DNA of 63,006 nt from Anaerolineales bacterium (GTDB taxonomy: Bacteria > Chloroflexota > Anaerolineae > Anaerolineales > E44-bin32), in the NCBI GenBank assembly GCA_029210945.1, contig JARGGH010000019.1, positions 1-63,006 of the forward strand, written 5' to 3'. The notes beneath the pieces are model-generated. The model saw only the letters and a program-made list of their open reading frames with translations, did no database searches and was not told the origin of the DNA. Of the stretch, positions 35,281 to 45,764 are shown in pieces (within the stretch, counting starts at the first letter, position 1; each line of letters opens with the position of its first letter). The position numbers and the translations under genes are program-made.

Positions 35281-37983
35281 ATGCTTGACCCATTCAATGC
35301 CAGAACAACAATGGAAACCGATGACGGGAAGCTCACGATCTACCGCCTTGCCGCGCTGGAAGAAGCGGGTCTCACGGAGCTTACCCGCTTGCCATTCTCC
35401 ATCCGTGTGCTTCTTGAATCCGTCCTGCGCCAGGTCGATGAGCGCGGGGTCCGAGCGGAGGATGTCGAAAACCTGGCAGCCTGGAAACCCCGAAGCGAAA
35501 AGCGCACAGATGTCCCTTTCAAGCCTGCACGTGTGATCATGCAGGACTTCACGGGTGTTCCAGCTGTTGTGGATCTCGCCGCAATGCGATCAGCCTTAGC
35601 CCGCCTGGGCGGCGATCCCGCAAAGATCAATCCAAGAGTGCCCGTTGATCTAATTATCGATCACTCGGTTCAGGTCGATTTCTTCGCTACACCAGAAGCA
35701 TTGCAGCGCAACGCCGAGATCGAATTCCAGCGCAATCAAGAGCGCTATGAATTCTTGCGCTGGGGCCAGGACGCGTTCAAAGCATTCCGCGTCGTACCCC
35801 CGGCGACGGGTATCGTCCATCAGGTCAACCTGGAATATTTGGCTGAGGTCGTGCTCACCAAGCAGCAGAACGATACAACGCTTGCCTTCCCCGACACACT
35901 GGTTGGTACCGATTCCCACACAACCATGATCAACGGTCTGGGGGTCCTCGGTTGGGGCGTGGGCGGGATTGAAGCCGAAGCCGCAATCCTCGGGAAGCCA
36001 CTGGTCATGCTGGCGCCCGACGTGATCGGATTCCGACTCTCAGGACAACTCTCCGAAGGAGTCACCGCAACCGATCTCGTCCTGACCGTGACGCAAATTC
36101 TGAGAAAGCATGGCGTCGTGGGTAAATTTGTGGAATTTTTCGGCCCCGGCCTAGACCATCTATCCCTGCCTGACCGGGCGACGATCGCCAATATGTCGCC
36201 CGAATACGGCGCTACGATGGGCTTCTTCCCCGTCGACGATGTTACGCTGGATTACCTTCGCCTTACCGGCCGACCGGAAAACTTGATCGACCGGGTTGAG
36301 CGCTATACAAAAACCCAGGGACTGTTCCGCACCGCAGACATGGATGAGCCGGACTACACCGATTTGCTCGAGTTGGACCTCGGTACGGTTGAAACAAGTC
36401 TTGCCGGCCCGCGACTACCTCACGTGCGGATCCCGCTTTCGGAGATGAAGACCACCTTCCGCGAGGCGATGAACCGGCGTCGCTTAGAAGGTGGTTTCGG
36501 CAAGACAGACGTGGAAACCAACCAACAGACTCAGGTCCGCTCGAACGGCAGCGTCGACTCGATCAGCCACGGCGCGCTCGTCATCGCCGCGATCACATCG
36601 TGCACGAACACCTCCAATCCAAGCGTCATGATCGGCGCGGGGCTGGTCGCAAGGAAGGCGGTTGAAAAAGGGCTCAAGGTCAAGCCTTTCGTGAAGACCA
36701 GCCTGGCCCCAGGATCGCAGGTCGTGTCGGAATATCTTTCTGATTCCGGGTTATTAGAGCCCCTCGCCGAGCTCGGATTCAACATCGTCGGCTACGGCTG
36801 CACGACCTGCATCGGAAACAGCGGCCCGCTGCCGGGAGAGGTCATCAGAGCGATCAACGAGGTCGATCTGGTCTCTGCGGCCGTTCTGTCCGGCAATCGC
36901 AATTTTGAAGGTCGTATCAACCCTCATGTTCAGGCGAATTACCTGGCGTCCCCACCGCTGGTGGTGGCCTACGCGCTCGCCGGCACTGTTGACATCGACT
37001 TGCGCAACGATCCTCTCGGAACCGACTCGCAGGGAGAGCCCGTTTACCTGCGCGACATCTGGCCGACCAATCAAGAAATTCAATCCACGATCGATGCGAC
37101 CATCTCACCCGATATGTTCCGCAAACGTTACGGCGACGTATTCACAGGCAACCAAACCTGGAATGAGATTCCCACACGCGGCGGCGAGCTCTACGAATGG
37201 GACCCCGAATCCACCTACATTCAGGAACCGCCCTTTTTCCTCGATCTCACCGCCGACATCCCTTCCATCACGGAGATTCACGCGGCGCGCGTGTTGGCGC
37301 TGTTGGGCGACTCGGTAACCACCGATCACATCTCCCCTGCAGGGGCTATTCCAGTCGAAAGCCCGGCGGGTGAGTACCTGATGGCACACGATGTAGAACC
37401 CAGGGAATTCAATTCCTACGGCTCACGCCGCGGAAACGACCGGGTGATGACGCGCGGCACATTCGGCAACATCCGTTTGAAGAATCTGCTCGTTCCGGGT
37501 GTCGAGGGTGGCGTCACGCGCTATCTTCCCGACGATCAGCAAATGAGCATCTACGATGCAGCCGCGAAGTATCGAGAGGACGGAACCCCGCTGATCGTGA
37601 TCGCCGGTAAACAATACGGATCGGGCTCATCCCGGGACTGGGCCGCAAAAGGGACCTTGCTGCTCGGCGTCAAAGCGGTCATTGCAGAATCCTACGAGCG
37701 CATTCACCGGTCAAATTTAATCGGCATGGGTGTCCTACCGCTGCAGTTCAAACCAGGTCAAAGCGCGGCGAACCTCGGCCTGACCGGTGAAGAGACTTTC
37801 AGCATTCTCGGTTTAGACGACGAACTGAAGACTGGCCAGGAGATCACCGTGGTTGCTCAGAATGATGTCGGTCAGAAGATCGAGTTTCAGGTGATTGCCC
37901 GACTCGATACCCCGATTGAAGTCGAGTATTATCGCAACGGCGGTATCCTGCATACCGTCCTGCGCCAGATGCTCACGGCGTAG
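35281..37983 (+). CDS. acnA: Aconitate hydratase A
   Basis: Interconverts citrate and isocitrate in the TCA cycle using a [4Fe-4S] cluster. 900 residues, the normal AcnA/IRP length. The cluster cysteines appear in [18 protein letters not shown] and [14 protein letters not shown], and the swivelling C-terminal domain has [20 protein letters not shown] and [18 protein letters not shown]. The start was set at ATG 35281 because [10 protein letters not shown] aligns with the usual N-terminus; ATG 35257 is possible. Monocistronic. Confidence 0.96.
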   Translation: MLDPFNARTTMETDDGKLTIYRLAALEEAGLTELTRLPFSIRVLLESVLRQVDERGVRAEDVENLAAWKPRSEKRTDVPFKPARVIMQDFTGVPAVVDLAAMRSALARLGGDPAKINPRVPVDLIIDHSVQVDFFATPEALQRNAEIEFQRNQERYEFLRWGQDAFKAFRVVPPATGIVHQVNLEYLAEVVLTKQQNDTTLAFPDTLVGTDSHTTMINGLGVLGWGVGGIEAEAAILGKPLVMLAPDVIGFRLSGQLSEGVTATDLVLTVTQILRKHGVVGKFVEFFGPGLDHLSLPDRATIANMSPEYGATMGFFPVDDVTLDYLRLTGRPENLIDRVERYTKTQGLFRTADMDEPDYTDLLELDLGTVETSLAGPRLPHVRIPLSEMKTTFREAMNRRRLEGGFGKTDVETNQQTQVRSNGSVDSISHGALVIAAITSCTNTSNPSVMIGAGLVARKAVEKGLKVKPFVKTSLAPGSQVVSEYLSDSGLLEPLAELGFNIVGYGCTTCIGNSGPLPGEVIRAINEVDLVSAAVLSGNRNFEGRINPHVQANYLASPPLVVAYALAGTVDIDLRNDPLGTDSQGEPVYLRDIWPTNQEIQSTIDATISPDMFRKRYGDVFTGNQTWNEIPTRGGELYEWDPESTYIQEPPFFLDLTADIPSITEIHAARVLALLGDSVTTDHISPAGAIPVESPAGEYLMAHDVEPREFNSYGSRRGNDRVMTRGTFGNIRLKNLLVPGVEGGVTRYLPDDQQMSIYDAAAKYREDGTPLIVIAGKQYGSGSSRDWAAKGTLLLGVKAVIAESYERIHRSNLIGMGVLPLQFKPGQSAANLGLTGEETFSILGLDDELKTGQEITVVAQNDVGQKIEFQVIARLDTPIEVEYYRNGGILHTVLRQMLTA

Positions 37984-38011
37984 CAGAGCTGGCACGAATG
38001 GATAACCAGCA

Positions 38012-38082
38012 GGGGCACGGCATGCCGTGCCCCCACACAATCTAGTTAATCATCGTAGGGGCGACCGGCCGGTCGCCTCTAC
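38012..38082. repeat. Two long GC-rich palindromes behind acnA
   Basis: A perfect 22-base palindrome (38012-38033) and a 28-base palindrome with only one G-U pair (38055-38082) lie between converging genes. They lack U-runs. Their composition resembles dispersed intergenic palindromes; they could also act as terminators. Confidence 0.7.
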
Positions 38083-38121
38083 GGCGTTAGTTATCAATTC
38101 TCGAGAGTATTATTCTGAGGG

Positions 38122-38922
38122 CTAACTCAAAGATGCCAGCTCGGCCTCCATCTTTGCGATGTCAGCCTTCAACCGATCGGCCATTTCCTGAAGCAGATCG
38201 CGATCTTGTTGGGCGTTGATGCTCACCTCAAGCATCAGCTTGACAGTGTGCGAATTGATCAATTCTTTCAATGTGCGTTCCAGGTTTCGAATGACCTGGT
38301 CCAGACGCCGGATCTCCTGATAAATATCTGCGACTTGCTGCTCGCGCGTCTTCTCGACGTGCTCGACCGGGCGATCAGGACGATCGGCGAACTTCTGCAA
38401 GGCAAGCATATCCTGGGCAGCGTAGGCTTCGTTGATCTGCGCCATGATGTCCTGCCGCCAAAGTTTGATTTTGGGGTCGGTTACCAGGTCAGGATGGAAA
38501 CGCTTTGCTAACGTCCTGAAAATGGTCTTCATCTGCTCTTTGGATGCACTGTCCACATCAGGCGTTGGGGGCGCTTCCGGGGGTTTCTCGCGCGGCGTCC
38601 ACGTTTTGCGGAACTGCTCCAGGACATCAACCGGTTGGTCATCCGAATCGAGGCGTTCACCCCACTGCGCCCTTCGCTCCGATCGTATGCGCGCTTGCTC
38701 GAGATCCGCCTCGAGTTCTTCAACACGCCTCTCCAGGGGACCGAGTCTGGCCTCGTAGGTGTTTTCAAAGCGTGAAAGATCGGCGCGGGTATCTGCCAGC
38801 TCGAACTCCAGCTGGGCGACTCGCTCCTGGCGAAGGCTGAGCTCCTCTTGCAGTTCGCGCAGCTCACCGTCCCCGGCTTGTTCTAGAGCTCTCTTGAGCG
38901 AACCTCGCCGACCTTGAAACAT
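38122..38922 (-). CDS. Coiled-coil protein with central J domain
   Basis: 266 residues. A long coiled coil (about 10-90, ELRELQEELSLRQERVAQLE) leads to a compact J-like domain (about 120-175) with FRTLAKRFHPDLVTD, keeping the HPD that activates Hsp70, and QINEAYAAQDM. A second coiled coil (about 195-265) ends the protein. No zinc or substrate-binding domains of DnaJ. It probably recruits Hsp70 to a specific partner held by the coiled coils. The ATG at 38922 has GAGGAAGAG upstream; the longer frame to 38997 is not conserved-looking. Confidence 0.75.
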   Translation of the reverse strand: MFQGRRGSLKRALEQAGDGELRELQEELSLRQERVAQLEFELADTRADLSRFENTYEARLGPLERRVEELEADLEQARIRSERRAQWGERLDSDDQPVDVLEQFRKTWTPREKPPEAPPTPDVDSASKEQMKTIFRTLAKRFHPDLVTDPKIKLWRQDIMAQINEAYAAQDMLALQKFADRPDRPVEHVEKTREQQVADIYQEIRRLDQVIRNLERTLKELINSHTVKLMLEVSINAQQDRDLLQEMADRLKADIAKMEAELASLS

Positions 38923-39078
38923 CAATGATTCTCTTCCTCGTTGTAAACAGGTGATGGGTCTATCCGCTGCCCACAACCATAGCTTGGCCAGTGCCAATGC
39001 AGACCCAACGAATCATTGGCAAGCCCGATCTCACAACGGCTCACACCCACCATCAACACCATTTTCAGTAAGGATGGA

Positions 39079-39939
39079 TTATCGAAGGGAGGATGGTGTC
39101 CGTCGCGACATGCGTGACGCATAATATGCCAAACCCCCGGCAGCGACCAACAGGATCACACCGACCAAACCAAGCAAGGTCGACCTTCCGCCGCCTTGAT
39201 CGCCGTTCGAACCGCCGAGGGCTGAATTGGGCTGAGCGCCAAACTGCAGGTACTTGATCTCGCCAGGGTTGAGCGTCACCGGAACATTCAGCCCCGTTGT
39301 AGCGTTGTGGTTCGGTGGAACCGCTGCGCTGACGTTGTAATCTCCGTTCGAGAGCTCTTCGAAACAGTAGCCGTCCGGTGCAAGCTCGAGATCCAGGGCT
39401 TCAGTCGTGTATTCACCAACCAGATCCCCGGTCAGTGCAACCACGCTGACCTGGCCTCCCTGCAGCGCCGGTTCGCCCTCATCGAGCCGGCCGTTGCCGT
39501 TGGCATCTTCAAACAACAGGACGCAGATGTCTCCAGTTCCGACGATTGGGGTCGGCGTAAGCGGGACATCCGTCGGCTCCGCCTGGGGATCCTGTCCACC
39601 TGCATCCACGCCGCCCGGGCTCGCTGATCCAAGAAACAACTCGGTTCCCGGAGTTAGAAAGTCACCCGGTTGAACACCATTCAATGCCATCAGCTCTTCC
39701 AGGGTTATTCCTGCAATTGCCGCGATGCGCCAGAGCGTGTCATCTTGCTGCACAATGTAGACGATGCGACCGTCCGGGCGAGGGGTAGGCGTCAGGAACG
39801 CGGTTGGCTGAGCTAACGGCCGGTTATCAGATTCCGCATGGCCGGTCAGCAAGGCCGCTTGAGCTCCTGTCACAAAGAGCGCGAGCGCTAACAACCCCGT
39901 TACGAGCAGCTTATACGTGCGATCAGGTTTCGTCTTCAT
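39079..39939 (-). CDS. LysM and SdrD-type Ig-like domain surface protein
   Basis: 286 residues, exported. Signal peptide (about 1-30, LLVTGLLALALFVTGAQAAL). One LysM domain (about 55-105, IVYIVQQDDTLWRIAAIAG) should bind peptidoglycan or a related glycan. An SdrD B-type domain (about 130-245) shows the calcium loop DANGNGRLDEGEPALQGG. The C-terminus has a membrane helix (about 255-277) and basic tail, so it is anchored at its end. A perfect TATAAT (39955-39950) ends ten bases before the ATG, suggesting a leaderless mRNA. Confidence 0.82.
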   Translation of the reverse strand: MKTKPDRTYKLLVTGLLALALFVTGAQAALLTGHAESDNRPLAQPTAFLTPTPRPDGRIVYIVQQDDTLWRIAAIAGITLEELMALNGVQPGDFLTPGTELFLGSASPGGVDAGGQDPQAEPTDVPLTPTPIVGTGDICVLLFEDANGNGRLDEGEPALQGGQVSVVALTGDLVGEYTTEALDLELAPDGYCFEELSNGDYNVSAAVPPNHNATTGLNVPVTLNPGEIKYLQFGAQPNSALGGSNGDQGGGRSTLLGLVGVILLVAAGGLAYYASRMSRRTPSSLR

Positions 39940-39949
39940 GGTCGACCCG

Positions 39950-39955
39950 ATTATA
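39950..39955 (-). promoter_or_regulatory. -10 box of LysM protein gene
   Basis: TATAAT on the minus strand, ten bases before the ATG at 39939; the spacer has no Shine-Dalgarno sequence. Confidence 0.5.
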
Positions 39956-40031
39956 GCGCCTTCAAGGCCCTGCGAGTAGTATGAGCCCAGCTACAGCACC
40001 CGGGCATCTGAACCGGAGTAAGAACTGACGC

Positions 40032-40044
40032 GCTATGCTATACT
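40032..40044 (+). promoter_or_regulatory. Extended -10 promoter of purA
   Basis: GCTATGCTATACT, an extended -10 (TGC followed by TATACT), lies just before the GGAGG ribosome-binding site and the ATG at 40061. The same 13-base pattern occurs before recF, ftsK and the 58.7 kb kinase gene. Confidence 0.55.
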
Positions 40045-40060
40045 CGTCTCGGAGGCCAAA

Positions 40061-41353
40061 ATGGCATTAGACCTGATCATCGGCGCACAGTGGGGGGATG
40101 AGGGCAAGGGTCGCATAACAGACCTGCTCGCCGAACAAGCAAACATCGTCGCTCGGTTCAGCGGCGGGGATAACGCCGGCCACAGCGTGACCGTCGGCGA
40201 TCAACTTTTTAAGCTCCACCTCATACCTTCCGGGGTCATCCAGCCCGGGACAACCTGCTGTCTTGGCTCGGGGATGGTCATTAACCCGGGAAAACTGATC
40301 GAGGAACTTGACCAGCTCGCGGGGTTCGGCATCGACGTATCCCCTCAGCGCATCCAGCTCTCCAGCTCAGCACACCTGATAACCCCTGCCCATATCTTTC
40401 TCGATGGTGCCCGGGAAACCCAGCGTGGTGAAGATCAGATCGGCACGACGAAACGCGGCATCGGCCCAGCATACACGGATAAAACAGCCCGCAGCGGCAT
40501 CCGGGTTGAAGCGATGCTTGATCCAATCTCTTTTGAAGAAAAAATGCGCCGCCATCTGACCGAGGCCAAAGACCTGCTCGAGCGCGTCTACGCCTCTGAA
40601 GCACCGCCGATCGACGAGACGATTGAACTCTACCTCGAGTACGCCGAGCGGCTGCGCCCTCATATCAGCGATGTGGGTGCGCTCATCGCCCGGGCACTAA
40701 GCGCAGGTCAGAGCGTGCTCGCCGAAGGTGCCCAGGGCACGCTGCTTGACCTCGATTACGGCACCTATCCGTATGTCACCAGCTCCCATCCGACCACCCC
40801 CGGCGCTCTGCTTGGCCTGGGCGTCGGCCCCGGCTATCTGCAGCGGATTGTCGGCGTGACGAAGGCTTTTCAAACACGCGTCGGTGAAGGACCTTTCCCG
40901 ACCGAGCTGGACGGGCATCTGGCCGACCAACTCCGGGGCAGCGGGGAGAACCCCTGGGATGAGTTCGGCACAACCACGGGCAGGCCCCGCCGGGTGGGCT
41001 GGCTGGATGGCGTGCTGCTGCGCTACGCCCAGCGTGTCAATGGTTTCACCGAACTGGCGATCACCAAGCTTGATATCCTGTCCGGCCTGGAGTCGATCCA
41101 GTTCTGCAAGGCTTATTCAGCCCGGTCTCAGACGTTTGATAACCTGCCGTTCGGACCTGCAGATTTGTCTCCCTACGAACCCGTTTTCGAGGAGCTTCCG
41201 GGTTGGAAAACAGACATCACAGCTGTCAAGCGGTGGTCCCAGCTGCCTGCCGAGGCGCAGGGCTACATCGAACATATCGAGGCTTACTGCGGCCTTCCGG
41301 CCAGATTGATCTCCGTCGGACCTGAACGCGATCAAATTATCCGGCGGGACTAA
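40061..41353 (+). CDS. purA: Adenylosuccinate synthetase
   Basis: First committed step of AMP synthesis from IMP, using GTP and aspartate. 430 residues, standard length. It opens with IIGAQWGDEGKGRITDLLA, carrying the catalytic Asp and the GDEGKG loop, followed by FSGGDNAGHSV with the catalytic His. QIGTTKRGIGPAYTDK and EGAQGTLLDLDYGTYPYVTS are further signatures. GGAGG lies six bases before the ATG. Confidence 0.97.
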   Translation: MALDLIIGAQWGDEGKGRITDLLAEQANIVARFSGGDNAGHSVTVGDQLFKLHLIPSGVIQPGTTCCLGSGMVINPGKLIEELDQLAGFGIDVSPQRIQLSSSAHLITPAHIFLDGARETQRGEDQIGTTKRGIGPAYTDKTARSGIRVEAMLDPISFEEKMRRHLTEAKDLLERVYASEAPPIDETIELYLEYAERLRPHISDVGALIARALSAGQSVLAEGAQGTLLDLDYGTYPYVTSSHPTTPGALLGLGVGPGYLQRIVGVTKAFQTRVGEGPFPTELDGHLADQLRGSGENPWDEFGTTTGRPRRVGWLDGVLLRYAQRVNGFTELAITKLDILSGLESIQFCKAYSARSQTFDNLPFGPADLSPYEPVFEELPGWKTDITAVKRWSQLPAEAQGYIEHIEAYCGLPARLISVGPERDQIIRRD

Positions 41354-41395
41354 CCAGATCCCCGGGAATGTCCCGATAACAATTCTTCACTTCGG

Positions 41396-41401
41396 TATAA
41401 T
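41396..41401 (+). promoter_or_regulatory. -10 box of C39-like peptidase gene
   Basis: TATAAT ends only six bases before the ATG at 41408, placing the expected transcription start on the start codon itself. The spacer is TCCGCC and has no ribosome-binding site. Confidence 0.6.
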
Positions 41402-41407
41402 TCCGCC

Positions 41408-42703
41408 ATGTTAAATCAACCTGCCGGTCGATTATTTAAATGGTTCGTTCTGCTTGCTGTACTCCTGACAAGTTTGATCTTCGTATACAACCTGCCCCCG
41501 GTGCAAGAACGGCTTGCCTGGCGGGTCTCACAATTCCAGGCGCAGATCAAATACGCAATTTCACCGCCGGGAGAAGCGGTCTTTACGCCAGACGCCACGC
41601 TTGCTGCCATCGTACAAAGCACATTGGAGGCCTACACGCCCACCGCGACCAATACACGCGAGGTGGGCCCAAGCCCGACCGCGACGATAACCCCCACGCC
41701 AACACTGGAACCCACCCCGCTTCCCGAACGGGTCCAGTTAACCGGCATCCGGCACGAATACCAGAAGTGGAACAACTGCGGACCCGCCAATCTGAGCATG
41801 GCGCTTTCGTACTGGGACTGGGAGGGGGATCAACGTCCGGTCGCTTCCTACGTCAAGCCCAACCCGCGCGATAAAAACGTCATGCCTTATGAACTCGCCA
41901 GTTTTGTCGAGAATGAGACCAATCTGCGGGTGATCACCCGTGTGGGCGGGACGATGGAAACGCTGAAGATGTTCCTCGCCGCCGGCTTTCCGGTCATGGT
42001 GGAGAAAGGTTTTGAGGGTAGCGGGTTTGATGGTTGGATGGGGCACTATGAAGTCGTAACCGGCTATGATGACGCCAAAGAACAGTTCACAGTTCAAGAC
42101 TCCTACATCATGGCCAACCTGCCGCTCCCCTACGAAGAGATGATGAACTACTGGCGTCACTTCAATTACACATATCTCATCATCTACCCGCCCGAACGCG
42201 AGCTGGAAGTCATGAACTTGCTCGGGTTGCACGCAGACGAGACATATAACACCGAGATGGCGGCCGAATTGGCATCGGTCGAGATCTTCAAATTAAGTGG
42301 TCGCGATCAACTCTTCGCGTGGTTCAATCGCGGCACCAATCTTGTGCGGCTCGACGATTACGCCGGGGCGGCACAGGCCTACGACGAGGCCTTCAAGATC
42401 GACGCCCAGCTCGCCGCATCCGATCCGGATGCACGCCCCTGGCGCATCATGTGGTACCAGACCGGGCCTTACTGGGCATACTACTACACCGGTCGTTATT
42501 ACGATGTGATGAATCTGGCTAATTTCACGATCGAAAATATGAGCGAACCAGCCGTGGAAGAGAGTTTCTACTGGCGCGCGCTGGCGCGCGAGGCGCTCGG
42601 CGATCTCGATGACGCTATTGAGGATTACAAACGTGCCCTGAAATGGCACCCAGATTGGGTGCTCGCACAAGCCCAACTCGGCCGCCTCGGGGTTGACTTC
42701 TAA
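41408..42703 (+). CDS. Membrane-anchored C39-like cysteine peptidase with TPR domain
   Basis: 431 residues. An N-terminal membrane helix (about 10-30) is followed by a Thr/Pro-rich linker and a papain-fold C39-like domain. The catalytic Cys is in KWNNCGPANLSMALSYWDW and the His in GHYEVVTGYDD, with QDSY supplying the third residue. The C-terminal third holds TPR-type helices (NRGTNLVRLDDYAGAAQAYD). C39 domains of bacteriocin exporters are fused to ABC transporters; this one stands alone, so its substrate is unknown. Twelve bases separate it from murJ. Confidence 0.8.
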   Translation: MLNQPAGRLFKWFVLLAVLLTSLIFVYNLPPVQERLAWRVSQFQAQIKYAISPPGEAVFTPDATLAAIVQSTLEAYTPTATNTREVGPSPTATITPTPTLEPTPLPERVQLTGIRHEYQKWNNCGPANLSMALSYWDWEGDQRPVASYVKPNPRDKNVMPYELASFVENETNLRVITRVGGTMETLKMFLAAGFPVMVEKGFEGSGFDGWMGHYEVVTGYDDAKEQFTVQDSYIMANLPLPYEEMMNYWRHFNYTYLIIYPPERELEVMNLLGLHADETYNTEMAAELASVEIFKLSGRDQLFAWFNRGTNLVRLDDYAGAAQAYDEAFKIDAQLAASDPDARPWRIMWYQTGPYWAYYYTGRYYDVMNLANFTIENMSEPAVEESFYWRALAREALGDLDDAIEDYKRALKWHPDWVLAQAQLGRLGVDF

Positions 42704-42715
42704 CTTGGTCACACA

Positions 42716-44320
42716 ATGGCGATAAGCGCAGGAACCGGCGGATCCAAGCCAGCAGATTCTTCGAATCGTGTCGCGCGCTCGACGGTCATCGTGATGGGCG
42801 GTCTGACGGCCTCGATCGTCTTCGGCTTCCTGCGCCAGCGGGTGATCGCGCTTCGTTTCGGCACCGGCGCCGAGCTGGACGCGTTTACCGCTGCGAACGG
42901 CGTTCCCGAATTGCTGTTCACGATGCTCGCCGGGGGGGCGCTGGCGTTCGCTTTCATCCCGATTTACACACAGCTGCTGACGGAAGGCGACGACACAGAA
43001 TCTAATCTGCTTCTAAGCCGTGTGTTCAACACAATCTTGCTCTTGATCGGCGGCCTGGGTCTCTTGCTGGCGATATTCGCGCCGACACTGGTACGCGCTC
43101 CCTGGGGTGTTGGACCCCACTTCTCACACGAGATCCAGGCGCTGACCGCGCAGCTGATGCGGGTGCTGTTCATCTCCACAGTCATCTTCGCCGCCAGCAG
43201 CATCCTCACCGGCGCGCTGCACGCCCACCAACATTTTCTTCTCCCCGCGCTGGCGCCCTCTATGTACAGCGCCGGGATCATCCTCGGCGCGCTCTTCCTC
43301 AGCCCACAACTGGGGATCTTCGGCCTCGCCTGGGGCGCCGTTCTAGGCGCTGGCCTGCATCTGCTCATCCAGCTCCCGGGGGCCTGGCGTTTCCGGATGC
43401 GCTGGCGGTTTTCGCTGGGATGGGGCGATCCGCTGCTCAAGAGCGTGGCGGTCTTGATGGCGCCGCGGGTGATCGACCTGCTCATGGCGCGGGCCAGCAT
43501 CGATTGGATTAACGCCAATATCGGATCGGGACTCGGTGTCGGCCGGGTGTCGGCGCTGCGCTACGCCTTCCAGTTGATGAACACACCCTGGACGCTGATC
43601 GGGACCGCAATCGGAATCGCCGTGTTCCCGACGATGTCGGCCCTGGCCGCCCGCCGGGATGTTGCCGCACAGCGCCGGGCGCTGAGCGGCGCGCTGCGGG
43701 CGATCCTCACGCTCGCGCTGCCCGCTGCGGTGGCGCTGCTCGTGCTAGGCGAACCCGTGATCGGGTTTCTTTTCGAGGGCGGGGAGTTTACGCAGCAGAG
43801 CACCGACCTTGTCTACTACGCGCTGCAGTTCTATGTCCTTGCGCTGTTGAGCCAGTCGGTGCTGGAGGTCGTCGTGCGCGCCTTCGCGGCGCAGAAAGAC
43901 ACCCTCACGCCGCTGATCGTCTCGTTTTTCACCACCGCCCTGAACGTCTTCCTCGCGATCACGCTTGCCCGCTCGTTCCTCGATGGCGGTCTGGAACACG
44001 GTGGGCTGGCGCTGGCGAACGGCATCGCCGTCGGTGTCGAGGCGCTGATCGGCTTGACCATCCTGCATTTCCGCTGGGGGGGCGTGGACGCCAGGCGAAT
44101 ACTGATCAACGCGTTCAAGGCAGCGCTTGCTGCCGGCACAATGGGTGCGGCAATCTACGCGTTCGCACTCGTGCTGCAGCCAGGACGCCTCATGCTGCTG
44201 CTGGGGGGTGCTGCAACTGGGGCCGTCGTCTACGTCCTCACCGCCCTGCTGCTGGGCTTGCAGGAAGTGCGCACACTGCCGGTCTCAATCCTGCGCGGCC
44301 TGCTTAAGCGGGAAAGTTAG
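42716..44320 (+). CDS. murJ: Lipid II flippase MurJ
   Basis: Multidrug/oligosaccharidyl-lipid/polysaccharide-superfamily flippase that moves the peptidoglycan precursor lipid II across the membrane. 534 residues with about 14 helices. The opening STVIVMGGLTASIVFGFLRQ and the Pro-Glu-Leu region (GVPELLFTMLAGGALAFAFI) are typical of MviN/MurJ. Its presence implies peptidoglycan synthesis. It shares the transcript of the preceding peptidase gene. Confidence 0.92.
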   Translation: MAISAGTGGSKPADSSNRVARSTVIVMGGLTASIVFGFLRQRVIALRFGTGAELDAFTAANGVPELLFTMLAGGALAFAFIPIYTQLLTEGDDTESNLLLSRVFNTILLLIGGLGLLLAIFAPTLVRAPWGVGPHFSHEIQALTAQLMRVLFISTVIFAASSILTGALHAHQHFLLPALAPSMYSAGIILGALFLSPQLGIFGLAWGAVLGAGLHLLIQLPGAWRFRMRWRFSLGWGDPLLKSVAVLMAPRVIDLLMARASIDWINANIGSGLGVGRVSALRYAFQLMNTPWTLIGTAIGIAVFPTMSALAARRDVAAQRRALSGALRAILTLALPAAVALLVLGEPVIGFLFEGGEFTQQSTDLVYYALQFYVLALLSQSVLEVVVRAFAAQKDTLTPLIVSFFTTALNVFLAITLARSFLDGGLEHGGLALANGIAVGVEALIGLTILHFRWGGVDARRILINAFKAALAAGTMGAAIYAFALVLQPGRLMLLLGGAATGAVVYVLTALLLGLQEVRTLPVSILRGLLKRES

Positions 44321-44427
44321 CAACTGTACCCCTCTCGACTTCAATCAACCTCTCGCTTGACCCTGCCTCGTGGTGCTGACAACATAAATCCAGCAGGCAC
44401 GTCCTTCCGATCGTCCCGTGAAAGCCT

Positions 44428-44460
44428 GAGTCCCCGGCACTTTGCAAGTGCCGGGGACTC
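44428..44460. terminator. 15-bp perfect hairpin between converging murJ and ABC operon
   Basis: A perfect 15-base stem (44428-44442 with 44446-44460) with a three-base loop. Tails are only moderately U-rich on either strand (GAATTGTCTTG on plus). The position between converging genes suggests termination in both directions. Confidence 0.65.
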
Positions 44461-44493
44461 GAATTGTCTTGTCCACGATTGGCAGAGAGGCGG

Positions 44494-45762
44494 TTATTCC
44501 TTCTCGTAGGGCTGACCGTCGGCGGCCGGCATCTGGCCGCGACCCACGACGCCCGCCAACACGATCATCGTGGCCACATAGGGAGCCATGAGCAGGAATT
44601 CAGACGGGATTTGAACACCCAGGATGGCCAGCTTTCCAGCCAGCGAATCGGCGAAACCAAACAGAAGCCCCGCGCCGAACGAACCGAACGGCGTCCAGTT
44701 CCCGAAGATCATCGCCGCCAGGGCGATGAAGCCGCGGCCGGCGGTCATGATCTCGTCAAATCGGCCGACGGAACCCAGCGTGAAGTACCCGCCGGCGAAG
44801 CCCGCCATCGCGCCGCCTAAAAGCACCGCCATGTAACGCGTATTAAACACATTGATACCGAGCGTATCGGCCGCCTTGGGGTGTTCACCAACCGAACGCA
44901 GGCGTAGACCCCAGCGTGTGTAGAAGAGACCAACGTGAATCAGAATCAAGAAGAAAAACATGCTGTAAACAAACATGTTGTTATTGAAAAGGATCGGGCC
45001 CAGGATCGGAATCTTCGAAAGCAGCGGAATTACAATCGGCCGGAATACCCCCGGATCGTTTAACGCCTGATTAGGCTGCATAAACTTGGCGGACAGGAAG
45101 GATGTGATCCCCACTGCGAAGATGTTGATCACTGTGCCGGAGATAATTTGATCGGTCTTATATTTGATCGAGAGCACAGCGTGCACCAGTCCGAGCAGCG
45201 TCCCGACCAGCACTGCGGCCAGCAAGCCGACCCACAGGCTGCCCGATACGCTGCCCACCAGCGCACCCACCATCGCCGCGGCGAGCATCATGCCTTCGAT
45301 CGCGATGTTGACCACGCCAGCGCGCTCGCAGAGAACACCGGAAAGCGCTCCCAGAGTGAGGGGAACGGCTTTGCTCAGCGTCGTGTTGAGCAAGCCGGCG
45401 AGATTCATCGATTTGCCGGCCGCAGCCCAGACCAGGAATCCGAAGATGAAAAAGCTCGCCACGATTCCCAGGATCATATTGGTCCTTTTTCCGAAGCCGC
45501 GCACCAACTGCACGCCTCCCAGGAATGCGCTGGCAAAAGCCAGAATGTTCAGTGTCGCCAAGGCCGGCAGAGTCCAATCGGCCAGACTTGATTCAAAACC
45601 GCCCGGAACAAGCTTAAAGGTGGTCTCAACGCCGGCTTCGATACCCCTCCCGAAGAATAGCCAGATCGAGGCGCCCAGCAAAAGGAAGAGCACACCCATG
45701 ACACGCTGCCGGGTGGGTGACTTGATCTCAACTTCTCTGCGTTCAATGATCGTGGTTGCCAT
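44494..45762 (-). CDS. ABC transporter permease 2 of a nucleoside-type importer
   Basis: 422-residue inner-membrane permease of the BPD_transp_2 (branched-chain/simple-sugar) family, second permease of a BMP-type nucleoside importer (compare BmpC/NupQ). About ten helices; the core includes SGVLCERAGVVNIAIEGMML and GEHPKAADTLGINVFNTRYM, typical of the YufQ/NupQ branch. Start set at ATG 45762 (MATTIIERR) with GGAGG upstream, directly after the stop of permease 1. Confidence 0.9.
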   Translation of the reverse strand: MATTIIERREVEIKSPTRQRVMGVLFLLLGASIWLFFGRGIEAGVETTFKLVPGGFESSLADWTLPALATLNILAFASAFLGGVQLVRGFGKRTNMILGIVASFFIFGFLVWAAAGKSMNLAGLLNTTLSKAVPLTLGALSGVLCERAGVVNIAIEGMMLAAAMVGALVGSVSGSLWVGLLAAVLVGTLLGLVHAVLSIKYKTDQIISGTVINIFAVGITSFLSAKFMQPNQALNDPGVFRPIVIPLLSKIPILGPILFNNNMFVYSMFFFLILIHVGLFYTRWGLRLRSVGEHPKAADTLGINVFNTRYMAVLLGGAMAGFAGGYFTLGSVGRFDEIMTAGRGFIALAAMIFGNWTPFGSFGAGLLFGFADSLAGKLAILGVQIPSEFLLMAPYVATMIVLAGVVGRGQMPAADGQPYEKE

Positions 45763-45764
45763 GC

